DNA of 64,000 nucleotides from NCBI RefSeq assembly GCF_947496775.1, contig NZ_CANMDU010000006.1, forward strand, positions 1-64,000, given 5' to 3'. Shown piece after piece: positions 37,460-46,290 of this stretch (its first letter is position 1; each line of letters starts with the position of its first letter). The translations under genes and the position numbers were made by a program. Below the pieces are notes generated by a model, which ran no database searches, was not told where the DNA came from, and was given only the letters and a program-made list of their open reading frames with translations. Source of the stretch: an uncultured Maribacter sp. GTDB lineage: Bacteria > Bacteroidota > Bacteroidia > Flavobacteriales > Flavobacteriaceae.

Positions 37460-37605
37460 CTTATTATAAAAATAGGTTCCATATGTATACGAAAGAAAGA
37501 TGGTTAAAGATGTTTATGGTTTACAATATTTTATCAAAAAACATATAATCAGCTAAAAACCAGTATTAAAAAAATTCATTTTAAAGAAAAAAACGATAAA
37601 AAAAA

Positions 37606-37632
37606 GAAAGGCACCTTAATAAGGTGCCTTTC
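37606..37632 (-). terminator. Terminator of the VWA lipoprotein gene
   Basis: A 12-bp perfect stem (GAAAGGCACCTT at 37606-37617 and AAGGTGCCTTTC at 37621-37632). On the minus strand it is followed by a long T run, 20 bases after the stop. Confidence 0.9.
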
Positions 37633-37652
37633 AAAAATATAAGAAGAGGGTT

Positions 37653-38744
37653 TTAATTACATCCTCCAGTAAAGCCTTTGGCATTAAATTTAGTTTGTAC
37701 GCCACCCTGTTTGTTTCCATCTTTTACCTGAATTGCAAGGTTATTTTCCCCACTACCATCTCGTTTAGGGCTACAATACTCAAACAAATAAAAACTATTT
37801 GCTTGCTGAGAAACACGAAAAGAGATATCATTAAATTTAGTTTCTAGTTCCTCTTTATTTCCTGCAAATACGCTAGATGTTTTTCCTATTTCTGTAAGTA
37901 CATCTGTATCTATTTCTCCACCTAAACCAATAGAAAAGAAAGATATGTTGGCATTCGCTTCTTTTACTTTTTTCAAAGCGGCGTTTTTTGGATATCTAGA
38001 GGCTTGGTCTGTACCATCTGTAAAAATAACAACAGAAGAAGCTCCGATAGTTTCCTTCTGTGTGCTTTCTTTCAATACATTTTCGGCTATATCTGTTGCT
38101 TTTATTACCGCTCCATATAAATCGGTAGAAGGATCCTTACTAATATCATCTGTAATTTCAGATACAGCGGTAATTAGATCTTGTTTATCGGCTGTAAGGC
38201 TATGTAATAAATGCAAATCATCTTCCCCATCGAACCAATAAATAGCCATTTTAAAGGATTCCTGGGTAGTTTCTGGCATTACATTAGTTATGAAACCTGT
38301 AGTAGCTGTTTTTAGTTCTACCAAGCTACTACTCAATACACTATTACTCAAATCTAAAACTAAAATGGTATTACTATTAAATATCTGAGAATTTGGCGAT
38401 ATTCTTGCAAATGATTCAGAAGCCGAAATGGTATTAAAACAAGTATCATTTCTACCTTGTTCATAAATAGTAAAATCGTCGGCGGTTAATCCCGGTACAG
38501 GATTACCTTCCGTATCAGATACCTTAAAGAAAATAGATACTTTTCCTGGGAGAGCAGTAAATTGGTCTTGTATAGATAGTACTAAGTCGCTTTCTCCTAA
38601 ATTTAAACAAGGGTCAACCGTTTTTCCTTTTCCTAAGGCGTTGTTTAAATTTAAATTTGCGTTTACATCATCATCCGCATTTCCGCAAGAAATAACCATG
38701 CAAAAAAAGCAAATAGTGTATATTGTTTTACATATAGTTTTCAT
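37653..38744 (-). CDS. Lipoprotein with von Willebrand factor A domain
   Basis: 363 residues. The lipobox is MVISC followed by GNADDD, an acidic surface-export-like tail. The VWA domain spans about residues 125-330, with the MIDAS motif LVLDLSNSV (DxSxS), a conserved Thr/Asp region near FTDGTDQASRYP, and an isolated beta-rich N-terminal part (KVSIFFKVSDTEGNPVPG). VWA domains bind ligands through a metal ion. The partner is unknown. It has its own terminator. Confidence 0.8.
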   Translation of the reverse strand: MKTICKTIYTICFFCMVISCGNADDDVNANLNLNNALGKGKTVDPCLNLGESDLVLSIQDQFTALPGKVSIFFKVSDTEGNPVPGLTADDFTIYEQGRNDTCFNTISASESFARISPNSQIFNSNTILVLDLSNSVLSSSLVELKTATTGFITNVMPETTQESFKMAIYWFDGEDDLHLLHSLTADKQDLITAVSEITDDISKDPSTDLYGAVIKATDIAENVLKESTQKETIGASSVVIFTDGTDQASRYPKNAALKKVKEANANISFFSIGLGGEIDTDVLTEIGKTSSVFAGNKEELETKFNDISFRVSQQANSFYLFEYCSPKRDGSGENNLAIQVKDGNKQGGVQTKFNAKGFTGGCN

Positions 38745-38886
38745 TATTCAATAGTTTTGGGTTCAACAAGCAGAACGGCTATTTTACTTTTTAAGTATAG
38801 CAGTTTCTGAAATAAATGTTAAAGATTGTTAAAGAGTAAAAAGAAAGTTTAAAATAATTTTTTAAAGGTTTACATTGTCTTTAGTT

Positions 38887-39897
38887 ATGATGCATGAATT
38901 TAAAAAAATAATAGAAAGTAGTAAAGAGGCCAAGAAATTGGGATTACAAACAGTTTTAGCTTCTGTAGTTGATTTAGAGGGGTCTTCTTACAGGAGACCA
39001 GGGGTTCGAATGCTCATTTGGGAGAACGGAAAATTTACAGGAGCAGTAAGTGGTGGTTGTGTAGAAAAAGAAATTAATAGGCAAGCTCAAATTGTATTTG
39101 CAACTGGTGTTCCCAGAATAATGACTTACGATGGGAGGTTTAGATTGGGCTGTGAAGGTATTCTTTATGTGCTAATAGAGCCTTTTAGTCCTTCTCCATT
39201 TTTTTTTGATACACTAGAAACCGTTTTATTAAGCAGAGAACCTTTTTCATTACATTCTTATTATAAAAAAGAAGATTCTCAAAACATAAATTATGGTAGT
39301 GCATGTTTATTTAACTCGAATGTTCTATCTCTACAAGGAAAAGAATTAAATAGCCATAAACTCCACGTTTTTAAACAAACAATGACCCCATGTAACCAAT
39401 TGATAATTATTGGTTCGGAACATGATGCTGTGCAATTGTGTTCTTTTGCTACAGCTTTAGGTTGGGAGGTTACTATTGTTACTTCCCCTATGGAAGAAAA
39501 AGATATTTCTCATTTTCCGGGAGCTAAAAAGCTAATAGCGGTAGAACCAGAGTTGTTTCCTATAAGAGATATAGATAAACATACTGCAGTAATATTAATG
39601 ACACACAGCTACGCAAAAGATTTAAAATATTTGCTCGCTCTTAGTACTAGTTACCCTAGTTATTTAGGAACTCTTGGTCCCTCTAAAAGAAGAGAGAAAT
39701 TACTTCATGAGTTTATGGAGCATAATCCTGAGGCAGATTTAGACTTTTTAGAAAATATTCATGGCCCCGCGGGTTTAGATATAGGTGCCGAAACTCCTCA
39801 AGAAATTGCTATTTCTATTATGGCAGAAATATTAGCGGTAGTTAGAAAAAAACAACCAATAAAACTTCGAGATAAAGAGAAAGGAATTCATCAATAA
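38887..39897 (+). CDS. XdhC/CoxI family molybdoenzyme maturation protein
   Basis: 336 residues from the ATG at 38887. A TTG 12 bases upstream gives four extra residues but is less likely. The N-terminal domain has EGSSYRRPGVRMLI and AVSGGCVEKEI. The C-terminal Rossmann domain has LIIIGSEHDAVQLCSFATALGWEVTIV, and SYLGTLGPSKRREKLL follows. XdhC proteins sulfurate or insert the molybdenum cofactor of xanthine-dehydrogenase-type enzymes. It is paired with a MocA-like gene 4 bases downstream. No hydroxylase gene is in the window. Confidence 0.85.
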   Translation: MMHEFKKIIESSKEAKKLGLQTVLASVVDLEGSSYRRPGVRMLIWENGKFTGAVSGGCVEKEINRQAQIVFATGVPRIMTYDGRFRLGCEGILYVLIEPFSPSPFFFDTLETVLLSREPFSLHSYYKKEDSQNINYGSACLFNSNVLSLQGKELNSHKLHVFKQTMTPCNQLIIIGSEHDAVQLCSFATALGWEVTIVTSPMEEKDISHFPGAKKLIAVEPELFPIRDIDKHTAVILMTHSYAKDLKYLLALSTSYPSYLGTLGPSKRREKLLHEFMEHNPEADLDFLENIHGPAGLDIGAETPQEIAISIMAEILAVVRKKQPIKLRDKEKGIHQ

Positions 39898-39901
39898 CAA
39901 A

Positions 39902-40492
39902 ATGAGGAATAATATAGCCATATTAATTCTTGCTGCAGGTTCTTCAAGTAGAATGAATGCAGTTAAACAATTATTACCCTGGAAAGGCTCTACTTTTTTG
40001 GGACATACTATACAGGTAGCAAAAGCTTCATCAGCAAATGAGATTTTTGTTGTACTTGGAGCACATACCGATCTAATAAAGTTAGAATGTAAAAAATACG
40101 CTGTAGAATATGTGCTTAATAAAAATTGGGAAGAAGGAATGGGTACTAGCATTGCCTGCGGTATTACACATTTATCCCGAAAAAAAGAAAACTACGATGG
40201 TGTCTTAGTATTAGTATGCGATCAACCATTTATTAATACGGAATATATAAATACAGTATTACAAGCTTCTAACGAAAATGTTAATAATATATATGCCACT
40301 AAGTATACACATGGAGTAGGGGTACCGGCATTATTTAAATCTAGTCATTTTAAAGAATTACGTATTTTATCTAAAGATTTTGGAGCTAGACAAATTTTAA
40401 GACGAGAAAAAAATAATATAAAAAAAATTACCCCAAATTTTAATACTACAGATATAGATACGAAAAAGTCTTACGATTCTCTATACTTTTAA
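39902..40492 (+). CDS. Molybdenum cofactor cytidylyltransferase-like (MocA/MobA fold)
   Basis: 196 residues. The nucleotide-binding start ILILAAGSSSRMNAVKQLLPWKG is the MobA/MocA signature, followed by GMGTSIACGI and VLVCDQPFIN, which carries the metal-binding Asp. The LAAGSSSRM-KQLLP form and the pairing with xdhC favour MocA, which makes the molybdopterin cytosine dinucleotide cofactor. Substrate choice between CTP and GTP is not certain from sequence. Confidence 0.8.
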   Translation: MRNNIAILILAAGSSSRMNAVKQLLPWKGSTFLGHTIQVAKASSANEIFVVLGAHTDLIKLECKKYAVEYVLNKNWEEGMGTSIACGITHLSRKKENYDGVLVLVCDQPFINTEYINTVLQASNENVNNIYATKYTHGVGVPALFKSSHFKELRILSKDFGARQILRREKNNIKKITPNFNTTDIDTKKSYDSLYF

Positions 40493-40595
40493 TTTTTTAT
40501 AAAAAAACACTATATAATATAGCAAGTAAAAACCTAATTATCAGCCGGTTATATTTTATTTATTGTAACGGTGTTTTATTTGTCAGTTTTTATAT

Positions 40596-40626
40596 TTTGT
40601 AATTAAATGTAATACGTATATCTTTG
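40596..40626 (+). promoter_or_regulatory. Promoter of the small lipoprotein / membrane protein cassette
   Basis: TTTG at 40596-40599, a 19-base spacer and TATCTTTG at 40619-40626 match the Bacteroidota promoter TTTG-N19-TAnnTTTG exactly. It would give a leader of roughly 100 bases before the ATG at 40732. Confidence 0.75.
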
Positions 40627-40731
40627 GTAAGAATTATAATACAATATAATTCGTCTAAAGCTGACATTCTGATACAATTTTTTTTGTAGTATAGCAGTTA
40701 TTAGGAGGTATTAATCCCTAAAAATTAAATT

Positions 40732-40875
40732 ATGTTTACGAAAAAACTTTACTTTTTAGCGGCCTGTTTTTGTTTGGTTGCTCTAAATTATTCTTGTACA
40801 CAGGAATCTACATCCGAAACAGACGACAATTATAGTGTGTATAAAGATGAAATAAGTGACGAAAGAGATACTTAA
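40732..40875 (+). CDS. Small lipoprotein of the three-gene cassette (cassette 1)
   Basis: 47 residues: a lysine-rich start (MFTKKL), a hydrophobic core and the lipobox ALNYSC, then an acidic mature part of about 26 residues, TQESTSETDDNYSVYKDEIS followed by DERDT. The lipobox context and the DDxYxxxKDE(V/I) block match the five small proteins encoded at 54531-55639. The last 20 bases overlap the GTG start of the membrane protein gene in another frame. Function unknown; it is probably an outer-membrane or secreted peptide partner of the cassette. Confidence 0.75.
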   Translation: MFTKKLYFLAACFCLVALNYSCTQESTSETDDNYSVYKDEISDERDT

Positions 40876-41377
40876 AGAACTTTTAAAAGCGATCGCAATT
40901 ATTATATTGTCATCGCTACCTTATATTCATGATGTTATTACTGTGCGTGGAGGAACTTTTCCTACTTGGGTACCGGATATGGGTATTCAAGAACTTTTAA
41001 CCAATTCCGAGGGGTATATTCTTGGTTTTTCTTCTTATCGAGTGTTTATCTATACTTTATTCATTCATGTTTTTGCCCATTTAGGTTATTTAGGATGGTT
41101 TTTTGAAGCAAAGGATAGGCTTTATAGACCCTTTTTATTGGTACCAGTATCTCTAAGTTTATATCAAATATTTGTAATAATGTTTGATATAAGGGGAACT
41201 CAATTAAACACTCCTAATACTAAAATAATTTTAACGATAGTAATTAGTTCTTTACTAGCGATTAATTTCTTTTTTAATAATAACAAAATATTATCTGAAC
41301 ATTTTTTAAAGCATAAAGATTCCCTCAAAAATCGAAAAGCATTACAAACACAAACTGAAGAGGAACAAATTCTTTAA
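40856..41377 (+). CDS. Four-helix membrane protein of the three-gene cassette (cassette 1)
   Basis: 173 residues from a GTG that lies inside the lipoprotein gene, the only start available in frame. Four helices lie near residues 10-30, 62-82, 92-110 and 122-140. Key signature: SSLPYIHDVIT after helix 1, WVPDMGIQELL, SSYRVFIYTLF, GYLGWFFEAKDRLYRPFLLVPV. The same signature occurs twice in the protein encoded at 55599-56510. I know no named family. The conserved His-Asp/Glu after helix 1 and the Arg-rich GWFF loop could be functional. A small soluble protein gene follows after 8 bases. Confidence 0.72.
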   Translation: MTKEILKELLKAIAIIILSSLPYIHDVITVRGGTFPTWVPDMGIQELLTNSEGYILGFSSYRVFIYTLFIHVFAHLGYLGWFFEAKDRLYRPFLLVPVSLSLYQIFVIMFDIRGTQLNTPNTKIILTIVISSLLAINFFFNNNKILSEHFLKHKDSLKNRKALQTQTEEEQIL

Positions 41378-41385
41378 TTAAAACT

Positions 41386-41709
41386 ATGTATACCAACGGA
41401 ACACAATTTAATTTTGTAAAAGGCACTGTAGGCGTAATTAATACTACATTAGGAGATACTCTAAAAAGGCTTAATGAAATACTTTACGGAGTAGTAGAAG
41501 CCAAACCATATACATTTGATTGGGAATATATTCTAAAAGAATACGATGCTACATGTGCCGGAGGAGACATTGATGAATTTTGCTCTAGTTTTGTACATGG
41601 CTATGCCATGATGAATAACTTTTTAAGCGATCACGCTATTAAAGAAGCTATGTATGTAGAATTACGAGCGAATTTAATAGCAAAAAGAGTAAGCGGCGAA
41701 ATAGCTTAA
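41386..41709 (+). CDS. Small soluble protein of the three-gene cassette (cassette 1)
   Basis: 107 residues, no signal or membrane segment, predicted mixed helical. It shares NGT(Q/K)(F/Y)NFV, LGDTLKRLNEILYG, EAKPY, W--ILKEY and AIKEAMYVELRANLIAK with the 113-residue protein encoded at 56533-56874. No family is recognised. The conserved order lipoprotein, membrane protein, this protein in both loci says the three act together. Confidence 0.72.
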   Translation: MYTNGTQFNFVKGTVGVINTTLGDTLKRLNEILYGVVEAKPYTFDWEYILKEYDATCAGGDIDEFCSSFVHGYAMMNNFLSDHAIKEAMYVELRANLIAKRVSGEIA

Positions 41710-41747
41710 GCCGCAGTATTTATTTTACGAATACAAATTATTCATAA

Positions 41748-41897
41748 TTATAAACTTATTTCTTCTTTTTTTACGGAAGTTTCTTCTATAACATAATCTT
41801 GAAAAATTCCGCAAGAATTCCCCCTTTTTATTAAAGATTTTTCTGTATTCCTGTTTTTTCTAGCCAAAGCTTCTATTTCTGGAGATAAATATTTCAT
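41748..41897 (-). CDS. Possible small basic protein of 49 residues
   Basis: An ATG frame on the minus strand in an otherwise empty 360-base gap between the cassette and the sigma factor gene. It starts MKYLSPEIEALARKNRNTEK and continues through SLIKRGNSCGIFQDYV to EISL. It is charged and soluble with a single cysteine. The codon pattern looks ordinary, but there is no strong promoter and no paralogue here, so it stays tentative. Confidence 0.4.
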   Translation of the reverse strand: MKYLSPEIEALARKNRNTEKSLIKRGNSCGIFQDYVIEETSVKKEEISL

Positions 41898-42069
41898 GAC
41901 ATCTAATTTTGTTACAATACTAACGATTACATTCCCCTTTTGTTATGTTATTTATCATATTTTAACGTTAAAAAATTGCAAATAAATCTTTCAATGCAAT
42001 TTTTTTACTTAGTTAACTGTGATTTTTTTCTTCTGTTACATACTAATAGAATGAGTTAGTGAAAAAAAT

Positions 42070-42555
42070 ATGGATAAGGAAAACCATTTTGTAAAGATTA
42101 TACAGGAAAATCAAGGGCTGATTTTTAAGATTTCTTCAATATATACCCAATGTAAAAGTGATCAAGAGGATTTATATCAAGATATAGTTTACCAACTATG
42201 GAAATCTTTTGGAACCTTTAGAAAAGAATCTAAACTTTCTACCTGGATGTATCGTGTTGCTCTAAATACAGCATTGACTAAAGAAAAAAGAAGAAAGCGG
42301 TCTGGCTTAAAAATTCCAATTGAGAAAGTAATCTTAAAACAGAGCGAGGCTTATAACACAGAATTTGAAGAACGACTAAAAATCTTATACCATCATATTC
42401 ATCATTTAAATTCCTTAGATAAAGGTTTAATTCTTTTACTCTTAGAAGGAAATAAGTACGATGAAATAGCAGAAATTTCAGGATTAACACCTTCTAATGT
42501 GGGTACTCGAATTTCTAGAATTAAAAACAAGCTAAAATCTAATATTTCAAAATAA
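42070..42555 (+). CDS. ECF-type RNA polymerase sigma factor
   Basis: 161 residues with region 2 (QGLIFKISSIYTQCKSDQEDLYQDIVYQLW, TFRKESKLSTWMYRVALNTAL) and region 4 (LNSLDKGLILLLLEGNKYDEIAEISGLTPSNVGTRISRIKNKL). It is a typical group IV sigma factor. The next gene, 9 bases downstream, encodes a membrane protein with a charged cytoplasmic N-terminus, the usual place for its anti-sigma partner. Confidence 0.9.
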   Translation: MDKENHFVKIIQENQGLIFKISSIYTQCKSDQEDLYQDIVYQLWKSFGTFRKESKLSTWMYRVALNTALTKEKRRKRSGLKIPIEKVILKQSEAYNTEFEERLKILYHHIHHLNSLDKGLILLLLEGNKYDEIAEISGLTPSNVGTRISRIKNKLKSNISK

Positions 42556-42564
42556 TTTAAGGAT

Positions 42565-43170
42565 ATGGAATTAGAAGAGATACAATATACTTGGGGACAA
42601 ATGAGTCTAGAATTAGAGAAACAAAAAAGATTGAGTAAAAAAATTATTCTAGAAATGATGCATCAAAAATACAAAAACAAGTTTAGTAGATTGCTAAAGT
42701 TTGAACTAATGGGAGCTCTTATTTGTTTTGTATTTAGCGGATTGATACTCTATAATTTTTCTAGATTAGATACATGGTATTTATGGGTATGCGGTATTTT
42801 CACCTTGCTAATTCTGCTTGTAATGCCCATAATTACCTTAATGGCGATACAACAAATAAAAAGTTTAGATATTTTAAATATCAGTAACAAAGATGCCCTG
42901 ATAAAATATACCAAAACGAAAAGTTATTTGTTGGCTATACAGCAATTTGGAGCTTATGCAAGTTTCCCTGTTTTTTTAACGAGTATGCCAGTAATGTCCA
43001 AAATATTAAAGAATAAAGACTTTTTTAGTGTTTCTAAAGATATTTGGTTTTACGTAATGATCGTTTTGTTTGGCGTTGGTTTATACTTTTTTATAAAGTG
43101 GGGGATTGGTTGTTATAAAAGAATAACTAATTCTGCCGAAGAAATACTCAAAGAATTAGACGAATATTAA
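42565..43170 (+). CDS. Membrane protein, candidate anti-sigma factor
   Basis: 201 residues. The cytoplasmic N-terminus of about 45 residues (MELEEIQYTWGQMSLELEKQ) is charged and helical. Four helices follow near 47-67, 73-93, 125-145 and 160-182, then a short tail. No classic anti-sigma zinc motif (HxxxCxxC) is present. Assignment as anti-sigma or sigma-associated sensor rests on its position directly after the ECF gene. The 3' end stops 4 bases from the convergent GntR gene. Confidence 0.6.
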   Translation: MELEEIQYTWGQMSLELEKQKRLSKKIILEMMHQKYKNKFSRLLKFELMGALICFVFSGLILYNFSRLDTWYLWVCGIFTLLILLVMPIITLMAIQQIKSLDILNISNKDALIKYTKTKSYLLAIQQFGAYASFPVFLTSMPVMSKILKNKDFFSVSKDIWFYVMIVLFGVGLYFFIKWGIGCYKRITNSAEEILKELDEY

Positions 43171-43174
43171 GCTT

Positions 43175-43807
43175 CTATTCTACTCCTAATTGTTTTAAAA
43201 TGTAATTAAGAATAATCATCCAGTTCATTTTTAATAGCAAGGATGCTGTTGGTACATTATCATCTTCTATTGCAGCTATTATGGCTTCATGTTGGTTATC
43301 GGATCTATTGTAAAAAGAATCATCTTTCATAAACGCGCTTTCATAAAAGAAAATTCTTGCTTTTAGATCTGTTAATACTTGTTGCACTATATCGTTTGTG
43401 TAATATTTGGTTAGCAAGCGATGAAAGTCAAAATCGGCATTTATTCTTGTTATAGCATCGGGAGCAGTATCAAAAACAATCTGTTGTTCTTTTAATCTGA
43501 ATATTGCTTCTTCAGAAAATTCACTATTTTCAATTGCTAAAACTTCTAAATTTGCAACTAAATCATATAAATCACTAGCTTCTTTCGCATTTAACTCTGC
43601 TATGATAAATCCGCGATTGGGTACTGCCTTAATAATATTAGCTTGTTGTAATTGAGTTAAAGCTTCTCTGATGGGCGTAACACTTACTTTAAGTTCTCTG
43701 GCAAGTGCTGCTAAATTTATAGTTTTACCAATAGTTAGTCTGCCTTTTTTCATCTCACTAAGAAGATGTTCTCTTACCTGATCCCTAAGTACTGAAGTAT
43801 GTATCAT
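43175..43807 (-). CDS. GntR-family regulator with FCD domain
   Basis: 210 residues. The N-terminal winged helix (TIGKTINLAALARELKVSVTPIREALTQLQQANIIKAVPNRGFII) is standard GntR. The C-terminal helical FCD ligand-binding domain has metal-site residues in DFDFHRLL and HEAIIAAIEDDN. FCD members sense organic or sugar acids. The palindrome at 43823 lies 16 bases upstream and suits autoregulation and control of the divergent lipoprotein gene. Confidence 0.88.
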   Translation of the reverse strand: MIHTSVLRDQVREHLLSEMKKGRLTIGKTINLAALARELKVSVTPIREALTQLQQANIIKAVPNRGFIIAELNAKEASDLYDLVANLEVLAIENSEFSEEAIFRLKEQQIVFDTAPDAITRINADFDFHRLLTKYYTNDIVQQVLTDLKARIFFYESAFMKDDSFYNRSDNQHEAIIAAIEDDNVPTASLLLKMNWMIILNYILKQLGVE

Positions 43808-43822
43808 TATATTAAATAACGT

Positions 43823-43834
43823 ATCGTATACGAT
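43823..43834. promoter_or_regulatory. GntR-type operator palindrome ATCGTATACGAT
   Basis: A perfect 12-bp palindrome with the GT..AC core preferred by GntR/FCD proteins. It is placed between the regulator gene and the divergent lipoprotein gene. Confidence 0.6.
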
Positions 43835-43926
43835 TTTATGATATGTTTATTCGACGAAATGGTAAAATTTAGGCACTAAAGAATAATTTTAAGCGTTTTA
43901 CACACGTAAACTTATAAAATAACAAA

Positions 43927-44733
43927 ATGAAAAAATTATTCAGAACTACCAAAGCATTTGTCGCTATGTGTTCAATTTTAGCTATCTCCTATAGCTGTAG
44001 TGAAGATGCAGAGAAACTTTTAGATGATCAAGGATTAACTAAAACAGATGTAAGTTCTGTATTAAAAGCAGATGACATTTCTGGATTAACAGATTCTATG
44101 TTAACAGATATCTTTGCGGCTAATACACAGAGTGGTAAATTTGGCAATACAAATAAAACCGATAATTGTTTTGAAACTACATTTACAAATACTGGCTATT
44201 CGGCTACTTTTGTAAATTGTGCTGTTGATGGCGCTGAAAATGTGAATGGTACTATTAATGTAACTTTTGCATTAGAAAATGGAACTTTGGAATATACCGC
44301 AACGTATGCCGATTTTACAATCGGAGATATTTCTATTGAAGGAACAAAAGGAATTGTTTTAAACAGTAGTGCTAATGATACGGAAATGTCATTATCTGTA
44401 ACAAGTAATATTACTATTGTTTTAGAAGATGATTCTGTTGTTAAAGAAACTGGGACCAAAACATTAGTTGTTACTCAAGGTGTTTCAGATACTACAAGTA
44501 CAGTTACTGTTGAAGGAGAATGGGCATTACAAGTAGATAATGATATATACGCAATATCGGTTATAGATACATTAGAAGGAAATTTAGCATGTGACTATAT
44601 AACTGCTGGTGTAATGGGTATTACTAAAAATGGATTATCTGTAAAGGTAAACTTTGGAGAAGGTACATGCGATGATTCTGCTATATTAATTTATCCTAAC
44701 GGAGTAGAAGAAGAATTTACATTGGAGGATTAA
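43927..44733 (+). CDS. Exported lipoprotein of unknown function
   Basis: 268 residues. A signal peptide ends in the lipobox AISYSC, followed by SEDAEK. The mature part is rich in Thr, Asn and Asp and looks all-beta (ENVNGTINVTFALENGTLEYTATY). Cysteines at DNCFET, FVNCAV, NLACDY and EGTCDD may form two disulfides. I do not recognise a family. It is divergent from the GntR gene and shares the 43823 palindrome region. A strong terminator follows. Confidence 0.6.
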   Translation: MKKLFRTTKAFVAMCSILAISYSCSEDAEKLLDDQGLTKTDVSSVLKADDISGLTDSMLTDIFAANTQSGKFGNTNKTDNCFETTFTNTGYSATFVNCAVDGAENVNGTINVTFALENGTLEYTATYADFTIGDISIEGTKGIVLNSSANDTEMSLSVTSNITIVLEDDSVVKETGTKTLVVTQGVSDTTSTVTVEGEWALQVDNDIYAISVIDTLEGNLACDYITAGVMGITKNGLSVKVNFGEGTCDDSAILIYPNGVEEEFTLED

Positions 44734-44750
44734 ATTCCTTTAAAACATAA

Positions 44751-44789
44751 AAAAAGGTCTCAAAAACTTAAGTTTTTGAGACCTTTTTT
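44751..44789. terminator. Bidirectional terminator
   Basis: A nearly uninterrupted 19-bp inverted repeat (AAAAAGGTCTCAAAAACTT and its complement) with A and T tails lies between the convergent lipoprotein and cytochrome genes. Confidence 0.92.
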
Positions 44790-44805
44790 ATACCTGTATT
44801 TTTGT

Positions 44806-46290
44806 CTATAGTGTTTTTAAATACTCTATAACAGCCTTTCTTTCTTGGTCCGTAAACGCATCTCCAAATCTATGACCTTGGTTGCCATACCCTAAATGAT
44901 TTGTGTTATAAGTGTTTTTATCTTTTTGTTCTGTTTCTACAGTATAATTCCAACCTACTTTTTCAGAATTATAATCCGTATTATCAAAAGTTCTACTCCA
45001 ATATTCGGGTCTGTTTTTACTATTTAATAAATCTGCTAGAGTAGGTACAGAGGCGTTATGTAAATAAGGAGCTGTAGCCCAAATTCCATCTAAAGGAGGT
45101 GCAACATAGCCACCTTCTGGTTTTAAATTCAAAGGGTTGGTGTTAGAACCAAACCATCCTGTATTAAACCAATTAAAAAAATAGGTGCTATTTTCTGTAG
45201 TTTCAGTATAATGATTTGATAATTCTGGATCTGTTTCTATACTCTCCAAAGCAACTAAGACATTAGGGTACGTACCATTTTCCCCATAAGTACCATGGCA
45301 TGTTGCGCAGGTGTTATTAAACAATTCTTTTCCTTCATTAGCCAATGCCATATTTATCGAATACGGGTATTCCGGAGCTTCCAAACTTTCTATATAAGCC
45401 AAAACATCTGTCATTTTATCATCTATCTCTTCTGCTTTAGTTACATCAACAAGGGTTAACATACTAGCACCAATGAAAGATTTACAAAAATCTAATCGGC
45501 CCATTGCATTATAAAATAGTGCATTTTTCTTTTTTAATAACCACCATGCGGGAACATCTGTTGGGATAACTTCATCTGGTAAATTAGAATAAGGCACTTC
45601 ACTCCATTCTAAAGTATTCTTATCTCGGTGAGAGACTAAAACTTCTGCAATTTTATTTGCTGTATTTACACCTCTACTTTTTGTAATTGTTTTAGGGCCA
45701 ATAGCGGTAATACTCTTTCTAAACTGATCATAAGCATCCCATTCAGGACTATTTTCTCCATAATATAATGGAATTGCAATATTTAGTGTTTGTACTTCAA
45801 TCGCCCTGTTTATAGTAAAATCAGAATCATGACTCCCCAGTCCAATTATGTATTCATTATTAATTTTAGAGGAATGACAACTTAAACAATTAGGAGCTAC
45901 AACACGAACGCCATTGTCGGTGGTTATGGCTGTATAATCATAGGCTAATACAGCATTCTCTCCAGTCCTATTTAAGTCGTTTTCTGTATTTTCGCCTCTA
46001 GCTAAAATATAAGCAGTATAAGGAACTCCAGAACTCATGTAATTACCAGAAATTAGATACTCTTTTCCTATACTAGCATCGCCATTTCTTTGCGTTGAAG
46101 CGGGTATCGGAGAAGTTTTAATACTGGTAGGTTCTACTTTTGGTTCTTCCTTTGGATCGGGAATTGCTATTATTTCTTCCTTAACATTATCGCTAGAACA
46201 AGACCAAATACATAAAAACATAAAGAAACTACTTATTACAGCAAGAAATGTATTATAAAATATTTTCTCTTTTCTTTTCCTAAAGTTCAT
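44806..46290 (-). CDS. Dihaem c-type cytochrome lipoprotein
   Basis: 494 residues. A signal with lipobox (CIWSC) is followed by a Pro/Glu-rich linker. Two haem-binding CxxCH motifs are visible: CLSCHSSK near residue 136 and CATCHGTYG near residue 333. The C-terminal domain has AVAPPLDGIWATAPYLHNAS-type sequence and NRPEYWSRTFD. This domain order resembles dihaem cytochrome c peroxidase/RoxA-like oxidases. It could be a peroxidase, an oxygenase or an electron carrier; nothing in the neighbourhood decides this. A 15-bp near-palindrome lies 43 bases upstream (46333-46347). Confidence 0.8.
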   Translation of the reverse strand: MNFRKRKEKIFYNTFLAVISSFFMFLCIWSCSSDNVKEEIIAIPDPKEEPKVEPTSIKTSPIPASTQRNGDASIGKEYLISGNYMSSGVPYTAYILARGENTENDLNRTGENAVLAYDYTAITTDNGVRVVAPNCLSCHSSKINNEYIIGLGSHDSDFTINRAIEVQTLNIAIPLYYGENSPEWDAYDQFRKSITAIGPKTITKSRGVNTANKIAEVLVSHRDKNTLEWSEVPYSNLPDEVIPTDVPAWWLLKKKNALFYNAMGRLDFCKSFIGASMLTLVDVTKAEEIDDKMTDVLAYIESLEAPEYPYSINMALANEGKELFNNTCATCHGTYGENGTYPNVLVALESIETDPELSNHYTETTENSTYFFNWFNTGWFGSNTNPLNLKPEGGYVAPPLDGIWATAPYLHNASVPTLADLLNSKNRPEYWSRTFDNTDYNSEKVGWNYTVETEQKDKNTYNTNHLGYGNQGHRFGDAFTDQERKAVIEYLKTL

